Source: an uncultured Lachnospiraceae bacterium (GTDB lineage Bacteria > Bacillota > Clostridia > Lachnospirales > Lachnospiraceae). From it: DNA of 42,406 bases. The notes below the pieces were generated by a model. The model saw only the letters and a list, made by a program, of their open reading frames with translations. It was not told the origin of the DNA and made no database searches. Positions 1 to 8,433 of the stretch are shown here, in pieces (position 1 is the stretch's first letter; each line of letters opens with the position of its first letter). Location: NCBI GenBank assembly GCA_944381475.1, contig CALWLH010000092.1, positions 1-42,406 on the forward strand. The letters run 5' to 3'. The translations under genes were made by a program, and so were the position numbers.

Positions 1-1
1 A

Positions 2-583
2 TGCAGGACCTTTACCTTTGCCAGGTTTTCCATGACCAGGAGCAGAACAGCGTACAGATTGAAGAACGCCCAGATCGTTGAAAGCTTTCAGGAGCTGGCC
101 GGGGATTTTGACGCGGTGAGCTACGGTACCTATTTTCTGGAGCTGGGGGGATATTTTTCCGAGGAAAATGTGGAGGCGGGCGAGCTGGTGAACCTGTTAT
201 TTATTTCCCTGAAGGCTCTTTTAAAGCCCGCGCTTCCAAAAAAGCTGGTGCGTTTTATCTTTGAGCTCAGGGTGCTTGTCATTAACGGGGAGGCGCCCCA
301 GGTTTTTGAATGCGTATCCTGCAAAAAGCCTGTGAAGGAGGGGCGGTTTCTTGTAAAGAAGCATGGCATCTGCTGCCGGGAATGCAGTCAGGGCATGGAC
401 GCCCCCTATATGAATCAGGCAGCGGCAGCGGCCATGCAGTTTGTGGAAACGGCTCCTCTGGGAAAGCTGTATACGTTTTCTGTCTCAGAGGAGGTTCTGG
501 AGGTGCTGAGCCGGGGGATGAAGCAGTATTACCGCTATTACGTGAGTCACAGCTTCAAATCCCTGGAGCTTCTGGTTGAATGA
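2..583 (+). CDS. recO: DNA repair protein RecO, C-terminal part (5' end outside window)
   Basis: RecO loads RecA with RecR in the RecFOR recombination-repair pathway. Only the C-terminal ~193 residues are present. The frame is open to the left edge, so the internal ATG at 32 is not the true start. The fragment has the helical RecO C-terminal domain (ARFSMTRSRTAYRLKNAQIV, then a Leu-rich helical stretch) and a zinc-finger-like CxxC...CCxxC set (CVSCKKP near 310 and CCREC near 370), as in many Firmicute RecO proteins. It stops at TGA 581-583, directly against the stop of the convergent DUF4250 gene. The neighbourhood recO then glyQS is common in Clostridia. The family call is confident; the N-terminal OB fold cannot be checked. 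Confidence 0.9.
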   Translation, partial: CRTFTFARFSMTRSRTAYRLKNAQIVESFQELAGDFDAVSYGTYFLELGGYFSEENVEAGELVNLLFISLKALLKPALPKKLVRFIFELRVLVINGEAPQVFECVSCKKPVKEGRFLVKKHGICCRECSQGMDAPYMNQAAAAAMQFVETAPLGKLYTFSVSEEVLEVLSRGMKQYYRYYVSHSFKSLELLVE

Positions 584-763
584 TCAGACAAAACGGTTTG
601 CCCTTTCATCATAGTGATAGTCAATATCTGAAAGCGTTCCTGTGATTTCGTCCTTATCCGCTCCCTCCATTTCGCAGAATTCCTCGAAGGAGGAGTAGAA
701 ATCGCGGAGCTTTAGGTTGACATAGCTAAGCAGCATAACGGGATCCTTGGGGATTACAGACAT
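584..763 (-). CDS. DUF4250 domain-containing small protein
   Basis: A 59-residue protein that matches the DUF4250 family: PKDPVMLLSYVNLKLRDFYS near the N terminus and a C-terminal DIDYHYDERANRFV. The function of the family is unknown. The start is taken as ATG at 763-761, with AGGAG eight bases upstream on the minus strand; a TTG one codon further out (766) is spaced worse. Its stop abuts the recO stop with no bases between, so the two genes converge. A good promoter lies upstream (820-847). The protein is acidic, probably cytoplasmic, with no membrane segment or signal peptide. Confidence 0.85.
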   Translation of the reverse strand: MSVIPKDPVMLLSYVNLKLRDFYSSFEEFCEMEGADKDEITGTLSDIDYHYDERANRFV

Positions 764-819
764 CAATCCTTCTCCTTTGCGTGTGAACAGATTTGCCGGC
801 TGCGGCGTACACAGACTTT

Positions 820-847
820 ATTATAAATCAATGAGACGATTTGTAAA
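820..847 (-). promoter_or_regulatory. Predicted sigma-A promoter of the DUF4250 gene
   Basis: On the minus strand, -35 TTTACA (847-842) and -10 TATAAT (825-820) are separated by 16 bases. Predicted transcription runs toward the DUF4250 gene with a leader of about 50 bases. Confidence 0.6.
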
Positions 848-919
848 GCGGATTATAAGAAAACACAAATTTTTTACAAAACATAAATAGATTTGTAACA
901 GTATATACGGAAACAATGC

Positions 920-948
920 TTGATTAAAGCTTTAAAACATAGTAGAAT
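920..948 (+). promoter_or_regulatory. Predicted sigma-A promoter for the lipoprotein-glyQS unit
   Basis: TTGATT at 920-925 and TAGAAT at 943-948 are 17 bases apart. It would give a leader of about 165 bases that includes the double-hairpin repeat. Computed by eye only. Confidence 0.5.
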
Positions 949-1056
949 ACAAAAGACTGTACTGCCAGAAAGGGCTCTTGACAAGATGCATTAAAACCGG
1001 CAGAGCAGACAGATCGTGCTTTCCCCGGGGAGCATTGTAATATTTGTAGGAGAAAG

Positions 1057-1115
1057 TTTGGAAGTAAACTTCCAAATTGATCTAGATGGCGCAGCAGGTG
1101 CGTCAGAAGGAGGAG
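1057..1115 (+). repeat. Double-hairpin ribosome-site repeat, copy 1
   Basis: Hairpin A is TTTGGAAGT-AA-ACTTCCAAA (1057-1076). Hairpin B is GGCGCA-gcagg-TGCGTC (1088-1104), in which one pair is G-T. The Shine-Dalgarno AGAAGGAGGAG follows and the ATG at 1119 is the gene start. An ATG inside the repeat at 1086 lies exactly 33 bases upstream and in frame, encoding MAQQVRQKEET. The same architecture occurs at 13794 and 17608-17725. Confidence 0.8.
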
Positions 1116-1118
1116 ACT

Positions 1119-1865
1119 ATGAAAAAAGCATGGCTATTTGCGCTGGCGGGTATTCTTGCAGCAGGAATTCTGGGAGCATGCAACAGGGCGTCTTCTGATC
1201 AGGAAACGGGATCAGCCGGTTTTAGAGATCCTGGTACATCGGCGGATCTGGTGGATGATTATCCCTATATTGTCACGGATTCCGGCCTGTTTATCAGGCG
1301 GGACGGCTCCATAAGCGCAGCAGATGTGGAGGATTTCTCGGAGGATTATTATGACGCAGAGGAATTTGAAAAAAATTATGTGGAGCCTGCTGTGAAGAGT
1401 TATAATGAAAAGCAGGGACTTTCCTTTGCGTATGCTCAGGAAAGTAACGAAATTCTTCCGGTTGCCCTGAACAGTGTAAAGACAGAGGATGGGGTACTGA
1501 CCCTGCAGCTGGATTATAAGGGCACGGCGGATTACCTGGCTTTCAACAAGGGTATAAACGAATACTTTTCACAGTGGGAAACCTTTGTGGTATGTCCATA
1601 TGAGGACTTGGAGGATTACGGCATCAGTATGGATGCAGAGTTTATCGATACAGAGGGCAATGCGGTGGATCTGGATACTGTAAAGACCACAACGGGACTG
1701 TATGCCTGTGTTCTGGGCTTTAACGGCGCCCTTCCCACAGGCTTTTCGGGTAAGCTTCAGTTTCAGGGCGCTGTGGCATACACCACAGCGGATATTTATA
1801 TCCAGAGCGACAACGCAGTGCGGGTTTATGACAGCGAGAATCTTCAGTATATCTTGTTCAAATAA
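1119..1865 (+). CDS. Predicted lipoprotein of unknown function
   Basis: A 248-residue protein with a typical lipoprotein signal: MKK, a hydrophobic stretch to about residue 18, then lipobox LGAC with the Cys at 21. It should be lipid-anchored on the outer face of the membrane. After a Ser/Gly-rich linker comes an acidic, soluble domain with no motif I recognise. The start at 1119 is preferred over the in-frame ATG at 1086: the latter lies in a repeated hairpin and would bury the signal peptide behind 11 charged residues, while AGGAGGAG precedes 1119. It lies 54 bases before glyQS and is probably co-transcribed with it; no functional link is evident. Confidence 0.8.
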   Translation: MKKAWLFALAGILAAGILGACNRASSDQETGSAGFRDPGTSADLVDDYPYIVTDSGLFIRRDGSISAADVEDFSEDYYDAEEFEKNYVEPAVKSYNEKQGLSFAYAQESNEILPVALNSVKTEDGVLTLQLDYKGTADYLAFNKGINEYFSQWETFVVCPYEDLEDYGISMDAEFIDTEGNAVDLDTVKTTTGLYACVLGFNGALPTGFSGKLQFQGAVAYTTADIYIQSDNAVRVYDSENLQYILFK

Positions 1866-1919
1866 AAGAGCATATTCCAGGCAGAGATAGAGCCTGTATC
1901 AGGCACAAGGAGGATATTC

Positions 1920-3308
1920 ATGGAAAAGACGATGGAAAAGATAGTTGCACTGGCAAAGTCCAGGGGTTTTGTATATCCCGGTTCAGAGATATACGGCGGT
2001 CTTGCAAACACCTGGGATTATGGAAATCTGGGAGTGGAGCTGAAAAACAATGTGAAAAAGGCATGGTGGAAGAAATTTGTACAGGAAAGCCCCTACAATG
2101 TGGGGGTGGACTGCGCTATTTTGATGAACCCTCAGACCTGGGTTGCCTCCGGTCATCTGGCTGGATTCTCAGACCCGCTTATGGACTGCAGGGCATGTCA
2201 TGAGCGTTTCAGGGCAGATAAGCTGATCGAGGACTTTGCAGCCGAGAACCATATGGACATCGGAGGCTCCGTTGACGGCTGGTCAAATGAGAAAATGCAG
2301 GATTTTATCCGGGACAACGGCATTGCCTGTCCCACCTGCGGCAAGAAGGATTTTACCGAGATCCGTCAGTTTAACCTGATGTTTAAGACCTTCCAGGGCG
2401 TCACCGAGGATGCAAAGAATACCATCTATCTGCGGCCGGAGACAGCCCAGGGTATTTTCGTTAACTTTAAAAATGTTCAGAGAACCTCCCGGAAGAAGGT
2501 GCCCTTTGGCATTGCTCAGATTGGCAAATCCTTCCGTAATGAGATCACACCTGGAAACTTTACATTCAGAACCCGGGAATTTGAGCAGATGGAGCTGGAG
2601 TTTTTCTGCAAGCCCGATACGGATCTGGAGTGGTTTGCCTACTGGAAGCAGTTTTGTATCGACTGGCTTCAGAGCCTTGGCATTAAGCCCGATGAGATGC
2701 GGGCAAGGGATCATGCCAAGGAGGAGCTGAGCTTTTACAGCAAGGCCACGACGGATCTGGAATTCCTGTTCCCCTTTGGCTGGGGTGAGCTCTGGGGCAT
2801 TGCGGACCGTACAGACTACGACCTGACCAGGCATCAGGAAACCTCCGGTGAGGATATGAGCTACTTTGACGATGAGGCGAAGGAGAAATATATTCCATAT
2901 GTTATCGAGCCTTCTCTAGGAGCGGACCGGGTGACGCTGGCATTCCTCTGCGCGGCCTATGACGAGGAGGAGCTTGAGGGGGGCGATATGCGTACCGTTT
3001 TGCATTTCCATCCCGCCCTTGCGCCGGTAAAGGCTGCCATTCTCCCTCTTTCAAAGAAGCTGGGTCAGGAGGCTGAAAAAATTTATACTGAGTTGTCCAA
3101 AGAATATAACTGCGAGTATGACGACAGGGGCAATATCGGCAAGAGATACCGGCGCCAGGATGAGATCGGCACGCCCTTCTGCATCACCTATGATTTTGAA
3201 AGCGAAAATGATGGCTGTGTAACCGTGCGGGAGAGAGATACCATGGAACAGGTTCGTATCCCCATAACAGAGCTTCGGAGCTATCTCGCAGAGAAGCTTG
3301 CGTTTTAA
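1920..3308 (+). CDS. glyQS: Glycine--tRNA ligase, single-chain class II type
   Basis: Charges tRNA-Gly with glycine in the cytoplasm. At 462 residues it is the homodimeric alpha2 type rather than the two-gene alpha/beta form. Visible features are the N-terminal [20 protein letters not shown] segment, class II motif 2 around [19 protein letters not shown], and motif 3 [12 protein letters not shown]-terminal anticodon-binding domain starts near residue 355 ([16 protein letters not shown]) and ends with the usual [12 protein letters not shown] CxxC pair (CPTCGKKDF) lies in the insertion domain. The start has AAGGAGG upstream. No T-box leader was found in the short gap before it. An intrinsic terminator follows at once. 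Confidence 0.97.
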   Translation: MEKTMEKIVALAKSRGFVYPGSEIYGGLANTWDYGNLGVELKNNVKKAWWKKFVQESPYNVGVDCAILMNPQTWVASGHLAGFSDPLMDCRACHERFRADKLIEDFAAENHMDIGGSVDGWSNEKMQDFIRDNGIACPTCGKKDFTEIRQFNLMFKTFQGVTEDAKNTIYLRPETAQGIFVNFKNVQRTSRKKVPFGIAQIGKSFRNEITPGNFTFRTREFEQMELEFFCKPDTDLEWFAYWKQFCIDWLQSLGIKPDEMRARDHAKEELSFYSKATTDLEFLFPFGWGELWGIADRTDYDLTRHQETSGEDMSYFDDEAKEKYIPYVIEPSLGADRVTLAFLCAAYDEEELEGGDMRTVLHFHPALAPVKAAILPLSKKLGQEAEKIYTELSKEYNCEYDDRGNIGKRYRRQDEIGTPFCITYDFESENDGCVTVRERDTMEQVRIPITELRSYLAEKLAF

Positions 3309-3314
3309 AACCAG

Positions 3315-3350
3315 AAATCGAGTAGGAGTCAGCCTACTCGATTTAATTTT
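3315..3350 (+). terminator. Intrinsic terminator after glyQS
   Basis: A perfect 12-bp stem, AAATCGAGTAGG (3315-3326) with CCTACTCGATTT (3333-3344), has a 6-base loop and is followed by a T-rich tail. The same 12-base left arm reappears at the right edge of the window (42393-42404). Confidence 0.85.
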
Positions 3351-3384
3351 ATTTGTAACTTTTCTGTGAATAATTTGTAAACGG

Positions 3385-3413
3385 TTGATATTTTCAGGCT
3401 TTTTTGCTATGAT
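3385..3413 (+). promoter_or_regulatory. Predicted sigma-A promoter for the surface-polymer cluster
   Basis: TTGATA (3385-3390) and TATGAT (3408-3413) are spaced by 17 bases. The predicted leader to the DUF4422 gene is about 105 bases. Confidence 0.6.
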
Positions 3414-3527
3414 AAATCGCAGAAATTGGCGAATATTGCTGAAATTTGAAACAAGGCAGGGTATGTAGAATAAATGTCCCTTGAAGAATCAAAAGCCAGC
3501 GGGGCGTTTATATTACTGGTATAAAGT

Positions 3528-4301
3528 ATGGATATAAAGGTGCTGATCGCGGTGCATAAGCCGTATCGGATGCCGGCGGATTCGGTATATGTTCCTATTC
3601 ATGTCGGCTTTAAGCGAAAAAAAAATATAGGATTTATAGGAGATCATACCGGGGATAATATCTCCGATAAAAATCCTAATTTCTGTGAGCTTACGGCTAT
3701 TTACTGGGCCTGGAAAAATCTCGATGCGGATTATGTGGGCCTTGCCCATTACCGAAGGCATTTCAGAGGAAAGAGAAAAAGTCCTGATAAGTTTGACTGC
3801 ATACTTACAAGGGCAGAGATGGAGAAGATTTTTGAAAAATATGATCTGATATTGCCGAGAAAACGAAACTATTTTATCGAAACGGTGCAAAGCCATTATG
3901 AGCATACCCATGAGCCGGAGGCATTGGAGCTTACCCGACGGATCATCCAAGAGCGCTGCCCGGAGTATCTGAAGGATTTTGACAGGGTCATGGGACGCAC
4001 CAGCGCCCATATGTTTAATATGCTTATAGCCAGGCGGGATATTTACGACGCGTACTGCAGCTGGCTCTTTGATATTCTGTTTGAGCTGGAAAACCGTTTG
4101 GATATTTCCAGTTATGCTCCATTTGAAGCCCGGGTATTTGGGCGTATTGGAGAGCTTTTGCTAAATGTCTGGGTGGAGCACAACAAAATCCCCTATAAGG
4201 AGGTGCCTTTCATTTTCATGGAGGAGCCAAAATGGAGAAAAAAGATCATGAATTTTCTGATGGCAAAGTTTCTGCACAGAAAATACAGCAGCAGTGTGTA
4301 A
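3528..4301 (+). CDS. DUF4422 family glycosyltransferase
   Basis: A 257-residue protein with the DUF4422 signature: N-terminal VLIAVHKPYRMP, then the NPNFCELTAIYWAWKN and YVGLAHYRRHF blocks, and a downstream MFNMLIARRDIYDAYCSWLF segment. DUF4422 proteins occur in capsule and exopolysaccharide clusters and are treated as glycosyltransferases; donor and acceptor are unknown. There is no signal peptide or membrane helix, so it should act at the cytoplasmic face. No clear Shine-Dalgarno precedes ATG 3528, but the protein aligns with its family from this residue. It is the first gene of the cluster, and a second promoter lies before the next gene. Confidence 0.85.
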   Translation: MDIKVLIAVHKPYRMPADSVYVPIHVGFKRKKNIGFIGDHTGDNISDKNPNFCELTAIYWAWKNLDADYVGLAHYRRHFRGKRKSPDKFDCILTRAEMEKIFEKYDLILPRKRNYFIETVQSHYEHTHEPEALELTRRIIQERCPEYLKDFDRVMGRTSAHMFNMLIARRDIYDAYCSWLFDILFELENRLDISSYAPFEARVFGRIGELLLNVWVEHNKIPYKEVPFIFMEEPKWRKKIMNFLMAKFLHRKYSSSV

Positions 4302-4333
4302 AAGGACCCAGAGTTGATTTTATAAAAGAAATA

Positions 4334-4362
4334 TGGACATATGGAGGATTTTGGAGTATAAT
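4334..4362 (+). promoter_or_regulatory. Predicted sigma-A promoter before the ABC exporter
   Basis: TGGACA (4334-4339) and a consensus TATAAT (4357-4362) are 17 bases apart. The start would be near 4369, about 34 bases before the permease ATG. Confidence 0.6.
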
Positions 4363-4402
4363 GCATCAATTGGATATGAAAAGAACTTTACGGGTAAAAT
4401 AA

Positions 4403-5197
4403 ATGAAACGGTTTGTTTACGACATAAAGAAATACTTCTATTACGTGATATATGCCGGACAGGCAGAGCTGAAGGCGGAGATTGCAGATTCCCATCTGAA
4501 TTGGCTTTGGTGGGTGATCGAGCCCTTTTGCTTCATGCTGGTATATACCTTTATTTTTGGTATGGTATTCGGCGCCTCGGAAGAATATTATACGGTCTTT
4601 ATCTTTATCGGCATCACCATGTGGGATTTTTTTAACCGGATGCTGACAGATAGTGTGAAGATCGTGAAAAATAACAAATCCATTGTTTCAAGGGTGTATC
4701 TTCCCAAGTATATGCTGATTCTGGTGAAGCTGTATGTAAACATCTTCAAGATGCTGATCTCTTTTGCCATCGTTTTGCTGATGATGTTTTTTTACAGGGT
4801 ACCGGTCACATGGAATATCTTATGGTCCATTCCGATTTTATTGGCAATGATTATGGTCACCTTTGGCATTTGTACCTTTCTTCTCCACTTTGGGGTTTAT
4901 GTGGAGGATTTGTCAAATGTGCTTCGGATTTTCCTCCGCCTGATGTTTTATGCCACAGGTATATTCTACGATGTGGAAAAGCGGGTGGGAGCCACGTTCG
5001 GTCCCCAGATTGGAAAATATCTGACGGAATGGAATCCTATGGCGGTGATGATTTCCTCCATGAGAAGAGTGCTGCTTTACGAATCGCTGCCCCAATATAA
5101 ATGGGTGGCCGCTTGGTTTCTGGGAGGGCTGCTGATTTCTGTTCTGGGTGTGCGTCTGATTTATAAAAATGAGAACAGCTATATCAAGGTGGTATAA
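4403..5197 (+). CDS. ABC-2 type polysaccharide/teichoic acid export permease (TagG/Wzm-like)
   Basis: A 264-residue membrane protein of the ABC-2 export family. It has an N-terminal amphipathic segment (MKRFVYDIKKYFYYVIYAGQ) and about six hydrophobic helices, including WLWWVIEPFCFMLVYTFIF, FIFIGITMWDFF and WVAAWFLGGLLISVLGVRLI. The EPFCFMLVYTFIFGMVF and NPMAVMISSMRRVLLY blocks are typical of TagG/Wzm proteins. It would form the channel that moves a lipid-linked glycan or teichoic-type polymer across the membrane. Its stop codon overlaps the start of the ATPase gene by one base (TAATG), so the two are translationally coupled. Confidence 0.9.
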   Translation: MKRFVYDIKKYFYYVIYAGQAELKAEIADSHLNWLWWVIEPFCFMLVYTFIFGMVFGASEEYYTVFIFIGITMWDFFNRMLTDSVKIVKNNKSIVSRVYLPKYMLILVKLYVNIFKMLISFAIVLLMMFFYRVPVTWNILWSIPILLAMIMVTFGICTFLLHFGVYVEDLSNVLRIFLRLMFYATGIFYDVEKRVGATFGPQIGKYLTEWNPMAVMISSMRRVLLYESLPQYKWVAAWFLGGLLISVLGVRLIYKNENSYIKVV

Positions 5198-5925
5198 TGG
5201 AAGAGATTGCGATTGAAGTAAACCATTTAAGTATTTCCTATAAAAGCCTCAAGGCATATTCCATAAAAAAGATGCTTTTGCGGGGAAAATCAAACAAAAA
5301 CGATACCTTTGAAGCGGTGAAGGATGTTTCCTTTTCTGTTCCCAAGGGAGAAATCTGGGGAATCATAGGAAAAAATGGCAGCGGAAAGTCCACCATGCTG
5401 AAGGCGATAGGAGGTATTTTTTCCCCGGATCAGGGCAGTATAGACCTGAAGGGGCATTCGGTTTCCCTGCTTGCGATCGGTGTGGGGTTTAAGGTGAACC
5501 TGACAGGAAGGGAAAATATCATGCTTGTAGGTCTCCTGCTGGGATTTTCTGAAAAGGAAATTCAGGAGAAAATGGAAAGCATCATCGAATTTTCCGAGCT
5601 GGGCGCCTTTATCGACAAACCTGTGCGTACCTATTCCAGCGGTATGCATTCCAAGCTGGCCTTTTCCATTACCGCCATACTGGAGACGGACATTATGCTG
5701 GTGGACGAGGTGTTAAGCGTGGGGGATGAGCATTTTAAGAAAAAGAGCATGGACAAGATGCGCACCCTCATCGGGGATGCAAATCGGACCGTTCTGATCG
5801 TATCCCACAGTATTCCCACCCTCAAAGAGCTGTGTTCCAAGGTGATGTGGATGCACGACGGGGAAATCAGAATGATCGGGGAGCCGGGCGAGGTGCTGGG
5901 TAAATACAAAGAATTTATGAAATAG
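5197..5925 (+). CDS. ABC exporter ATPase (TagH/Wzt-like)
   Basis: A 242-residue nucleotide-binding subunit partnered with the preceding permease. Visible motifs are Walker A GKNGSGKST (58-66), an ABC signature of the polysaccharide-export form YSSGM (146-150), and Walker B IMLVDE (166-171) followed by SVGD and the switch His in SHS. The short N-terminal insert before Walker A (SIKKMLLRGKSNKND) is usual in TagH/KpsT-type proteins. It ends soon after the ATPase core, so it lacks the C-terminal glycan-binding domain found in some Wzt proteins. That fits export not gated by recognition of a chain terminus. Confidence 0.92.
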   Translation: MEEIAIEVNHLSISYKSLKAYSIKKMLLRGKSNKNDTFEAVKDVSFSVPKGEIWGIIGKNGSGKSTMLKAIGGIFSPDQGSIDLKGHSVSLLAIGVGFKVNLTGRENIMLVGLLLGFSEKEIQEKMESIIEFSELGAFIDKPVRTYSSGMHSKLAFSITAILETDIMLVDEVLSVGDEHFKKKSMDKMRTLIGDANRTVLIVSHSIPTLKELCSKVMWMHDGEIRMIGEPGEVLGKYKEFMK

Positions 5926-5935
5926 GAGGAAAGCA

Positions 5936-6850
5936 GTGCTTGAAACCTATAACAGCCTGCGCAGGCTGGCAATCAATAATGACAGGCTGTATCAGCTTAC
6001 AGATGAGGATATTTCAGCCATACAGCACAGTCTGCTGGATATGATGGAGGATATTCACCAGGTGTGTGAAAAATATCACCTGACTTATGCCATTTCCGGC
6101 GGCGCCATGCTGGGAGCGGTACGACACAGGGGGTTTATTCCCTGGGATGACGATATCGACATTTGTATGCCCAGAAGGGATTATAACCGGCTGAGGCGTC
6201 TTTTCCTCAGGGAATTCGGCGATAGGTACTGGGTTCAGGAAGTGCGTATGGACAGGCTCTACGACCTGAATTTTATGAAAATACGAAAGAAGGGAACAAG
6301 ATATCTGGAAGTTTTTGATATGGATCCGGAAAAGGCGGGAGTATTTATAGATGTATTTCCGGCGGAAAATACCTTTGACGGCTGGCCGGCGCGTCTGCTT
6401 CAGGGGGCGGTCACTGACGGGCTTCTCCTGGCGGTCTCCTGTGTTCGGATGGCCTCAAAGGAGGAGAGAATGCGCTCCTATACGGCGGGAAGTGATGTGG
6501 AGGCTTCTGTAAAGCTGAAAATATTTCTCGGAAAGCTTCTGGGGATCATACCTCTTCGCTGGTGGCTTTTGATTACAGACCGGTTTATGGCCATATGCAA
6601 AAACCATCATTCAAAATATATCTCTGTTCCCTGCGGAAGAAAGCACTTTTTCGGGGAGCTGTATCTGCGGGAGGATTTTTATCCCCCCCAGGCCATGGCA
6701 TTTGACGGTCATGTGTTTTACGGTGTAAAAAATGCAGATGCTTATCTGAAAAATATGTATGGGAGCTATATGAAGCTGCCGAAGGAAAATGAACGGGAGA
6801 GGCATTCGGTAATGGATTTTTTTATAGATCAAACAGATCCGGATATGTGA
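5936..6850 (+). CDS. LicD family phosphotransferase (first copy)
   Basis: A 304-residue LicD-type protein. The family transfers phosphocholine or other phospho-alcohols from CDP carriers to glycans. The nucleotidyltransferase-like core is clear: YAISGGAMLGAVRHRGFIPW followed by the acidic DDDID at 71-75, then PRRDYNRL. The GTG start at 5936 is preceded by AGGAGG. It follows the ABC ATPase by ten bases, within one operon. No choline uptake, choline kinase or LicC gene is visible here, so the transferred group is more likely a polyol phosphate from the CDP donor made by the cytidylyltransferase at 10379. That substrate assignment is inference. Confidence 0.88.
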   Translation: MLETYNSLRRLAINNDRLYQLTDEDISAIQHSLLDMMEDIHQVCEKYHLTYAISGGAMLGAVRHRGFIPWDDDIDICMPRRDYNRLRRLFLREFGDRYWVQEVRMDRLYDLNFMKIRKKGTRYLEVFDMDPEKAGVFIDVFPAENTFDGWPARLLQGAVTDGLLLAVSCVRMASKEERMRSYTAGSDVEASVKLKIFLGKLLGIIPLRWWLLITDRFMAICKNHHSKYISVPCGRKHFFGELYLREDFYPPQAMAFDGHVFYGVKNADAYLKNMYGSYMKLPKENERERHSVMDFFIDQTDPDM

Positions 6851-6889
6851 TCATGCCCCAACCGGTTGGGTTTATGGAGGAACAACAGA

Positions 6890-8338
6890 ATGAAAACAAA
6901 AAACGCGTGGAATAACTATGATGAGGCGGAGTGCTCCGCTGTGGAAGCACTGGCCAGGGATTACAAGGCATTCCTTTCTTCCTGCAAGACGGAACGGGAA
7001 TGTGTTACATATGGAGTCAGGCTGCTGCAGGAAAAGGGATACATAGATCTGAAGGACGCGGTGCGTGAGGGAAGAAGACTGAAGCCCGGAGACAAGGTCT
7101 ATGGAAATAATATGGGAAAACAGCTGATAGCATTCCAGATTGGAAAACAGCCCCTGGAGGCGGGGATGAATATTCTTGGAGCTCATATCGATTCACCGAG
7201 AATTGATGTAAAGCAGAAGCCTGTCTATGAGGAGCAGGAGCTGGCATATCTGAATACTCATTATTACGGCGTAATCAAAAAATACCAGTGGGTCGCCATT
7301 CCTCTTGCCATTCACGGTGTGATTGCAAAAAAGGATGGCACAGTTGTGGATGTGTGCGTAGGTGAGGATGAGAAGGATCCCGTATTTTGTATTACGGATC
7401 TGCTTATACATCTGTCCGCAAAGCAGATGAGCAAGAGTGCCGCCGCAGCCGTGGAAGGTGAAAATCTGGATTTGCTGGTGGGCAACAGGCCCATTACCAA
7501 GGCGGATTGGGAGGATATTTCCAGAAAGCGTGGAGCGGATGAGGAGCATGAGGAGAAAAAGGCAAAAAAGCTTCCAAAGAATGCGGTAAAGGAGCATCTC
7601 CTGAAGCTTCTGGCAGACCGCTTCTGTATGGATGAGGAGGATTTTCTCTCGGCAGAGCTGGAGATTGTACCTGCCGGAAAGGCAAGGGATGCAGGCTTTG
7701 ATTCCAGCATGATACTGGGATATGGGCATGACGACAGGGTATGCGCGTATCCATCCCTGATTGCCCTTCTGGAGAGCAGTGATCTGGAACGCACTGGAGT
7801 CTGTATTTTGACAGATAAGGAGGAAATCGGCAGTGTGGGAGCTACGGGTATGCAGTCCCGCTATTTTGAAAATATGGTGGCGGAAGTGATCGCCCTGACG
7901 GGAGAGTATTCGGATTTAAAGCTTCGCCGGGCCCTGGCAAATTCCTGTATGCTTTCCTCTGATGTGAGTGCAGGCTTTGATCCTCTGTATGCATCCTCCT
8001 TTGACCCTCAGAATGCGGCGTATCTTGGACGGGGAGTATGCTTTAACAAATATACGGGTTCCAGGGGAAAGAGCGGCTCCAATGATGCAAACGCAGAGTA
8101 CATGGCCAGGCTGCGGGCTGTTCTGGATGAGGATCAGATATGCTACCAGACGGCGGAGCTTGGCAGAGTGGATGAAGGAGGCGGCGGCACCATCGCCTAT
8201 ATCTGCGCCAACCTGGGTATGCAGGTGATCGACAGCGGTATAGCCGTGCTCAGTATGCACGCGCCCTGGGAGCTGGTGAATAAGGCGGATATTTATGAAG
8301 CAAAGAAGTGCTATATGAGCTTTCTTAAGAAAATTTAA
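6890..8338 (+). CDS. M18 family aminopeptidase
   Basis: A 482-residue cytosolic zinc aminopeptidase of family M18. Metal-site and catalytic motifs are visible: GAHIDSPRID, TDKEEIGSVGATGMQS, SSDVSAGFDP and the C-terminal SMHAPWELV. A charged insert (KRGADEEHEEKKAKKL) lies before the HLLKLLADRF segment. The start is ATG 6890, with GGAGG nine bases upstream; an in-frame TTG at 6866 has no ribosome site. It lies 39 bases after the first licD-type gene and would be co-transcribed with the surface-polymer genes. Its general peptide-degrading role has no obvious tie to polymer synthesis, so it may simply be embedded. Confidence 0.93.
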   Translation: MKTKNAWNNYDEAECSAVEALARDYKAFLSSCKTERECVTYGVRLLQEKGYIDLKDAVREGRRLKPGDKVYGNNMGKQLIAFQIGKQPLEAGMNILGAHIDSPRIDVKQKPVYEEQELAYLNTHYYGVIKKYQWVAIPLAIHGVIAKKDGTVVDVCVGEDEKDPVFCITDLLIHLSAKQMSKSAAAAVEGENLDLLVGNRPITKADWEDISRKRGADEEHEEKKAKKLPKNAVKEHLLKLLADRFCMDEEDFLSAELEIVPAGKARDAGFDSSMILGYGHDDRVCAYPSLIALLESSDLERTGVCILTDKEEIGSVGATGMQSRYFENMVAEVIALTGEYSDLKLRRALANSCMLSSDVSAGFDPLYASSFDPQNAAYLGRGVCFNKYTGSRGKSGSNDANAEYMARLRAVLDEDQICYQTAELGRVDEGGGGTIAYICANLGMQVIDSGIAVLSMHAPWELVNKADIYEAKKCYMSFLKKI

Positions 8339-8433
8339 GCGATATTCGCACCCCTTCAGCAAAATACATGCCGGCATACATGGATATTTATAAAGCATCC
8401 CGCTGGCATATGACCTAAAAAGTGAGGTGGATA

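Larger units (their letters stand above)
764..1118. other. Divergent intergenic region between DUF4250 and the lipoprotein gene
   Basis: This 355-base AT-rich stretch contains no credible gene. It holds the minus-strand promoter of the DUF4250 gene (820-847), a plus-strand promoter (920-948) and, at 1057-1115, one copy of the double-hairpin ribosome-site repeat. A second TTGACA at 978-983 has no good -10 at normal spacing. No T-box was seen despite the downstream glycyl-tRNA synthetase. Confidence 0.6.

Noticed and set aside
978-1006. Promoter built on TTGACA at 978
   Set aside because: No acceptable -10 hexamer lies 16-18 bases downstream; the 920-948 pair is better.
1866-1919. T-box leader for glyQS
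   Set aside because: The gap is only 54 bases and no specifier or antiterminator structure is visible; the longer upstream leader also lacks the T-box core.
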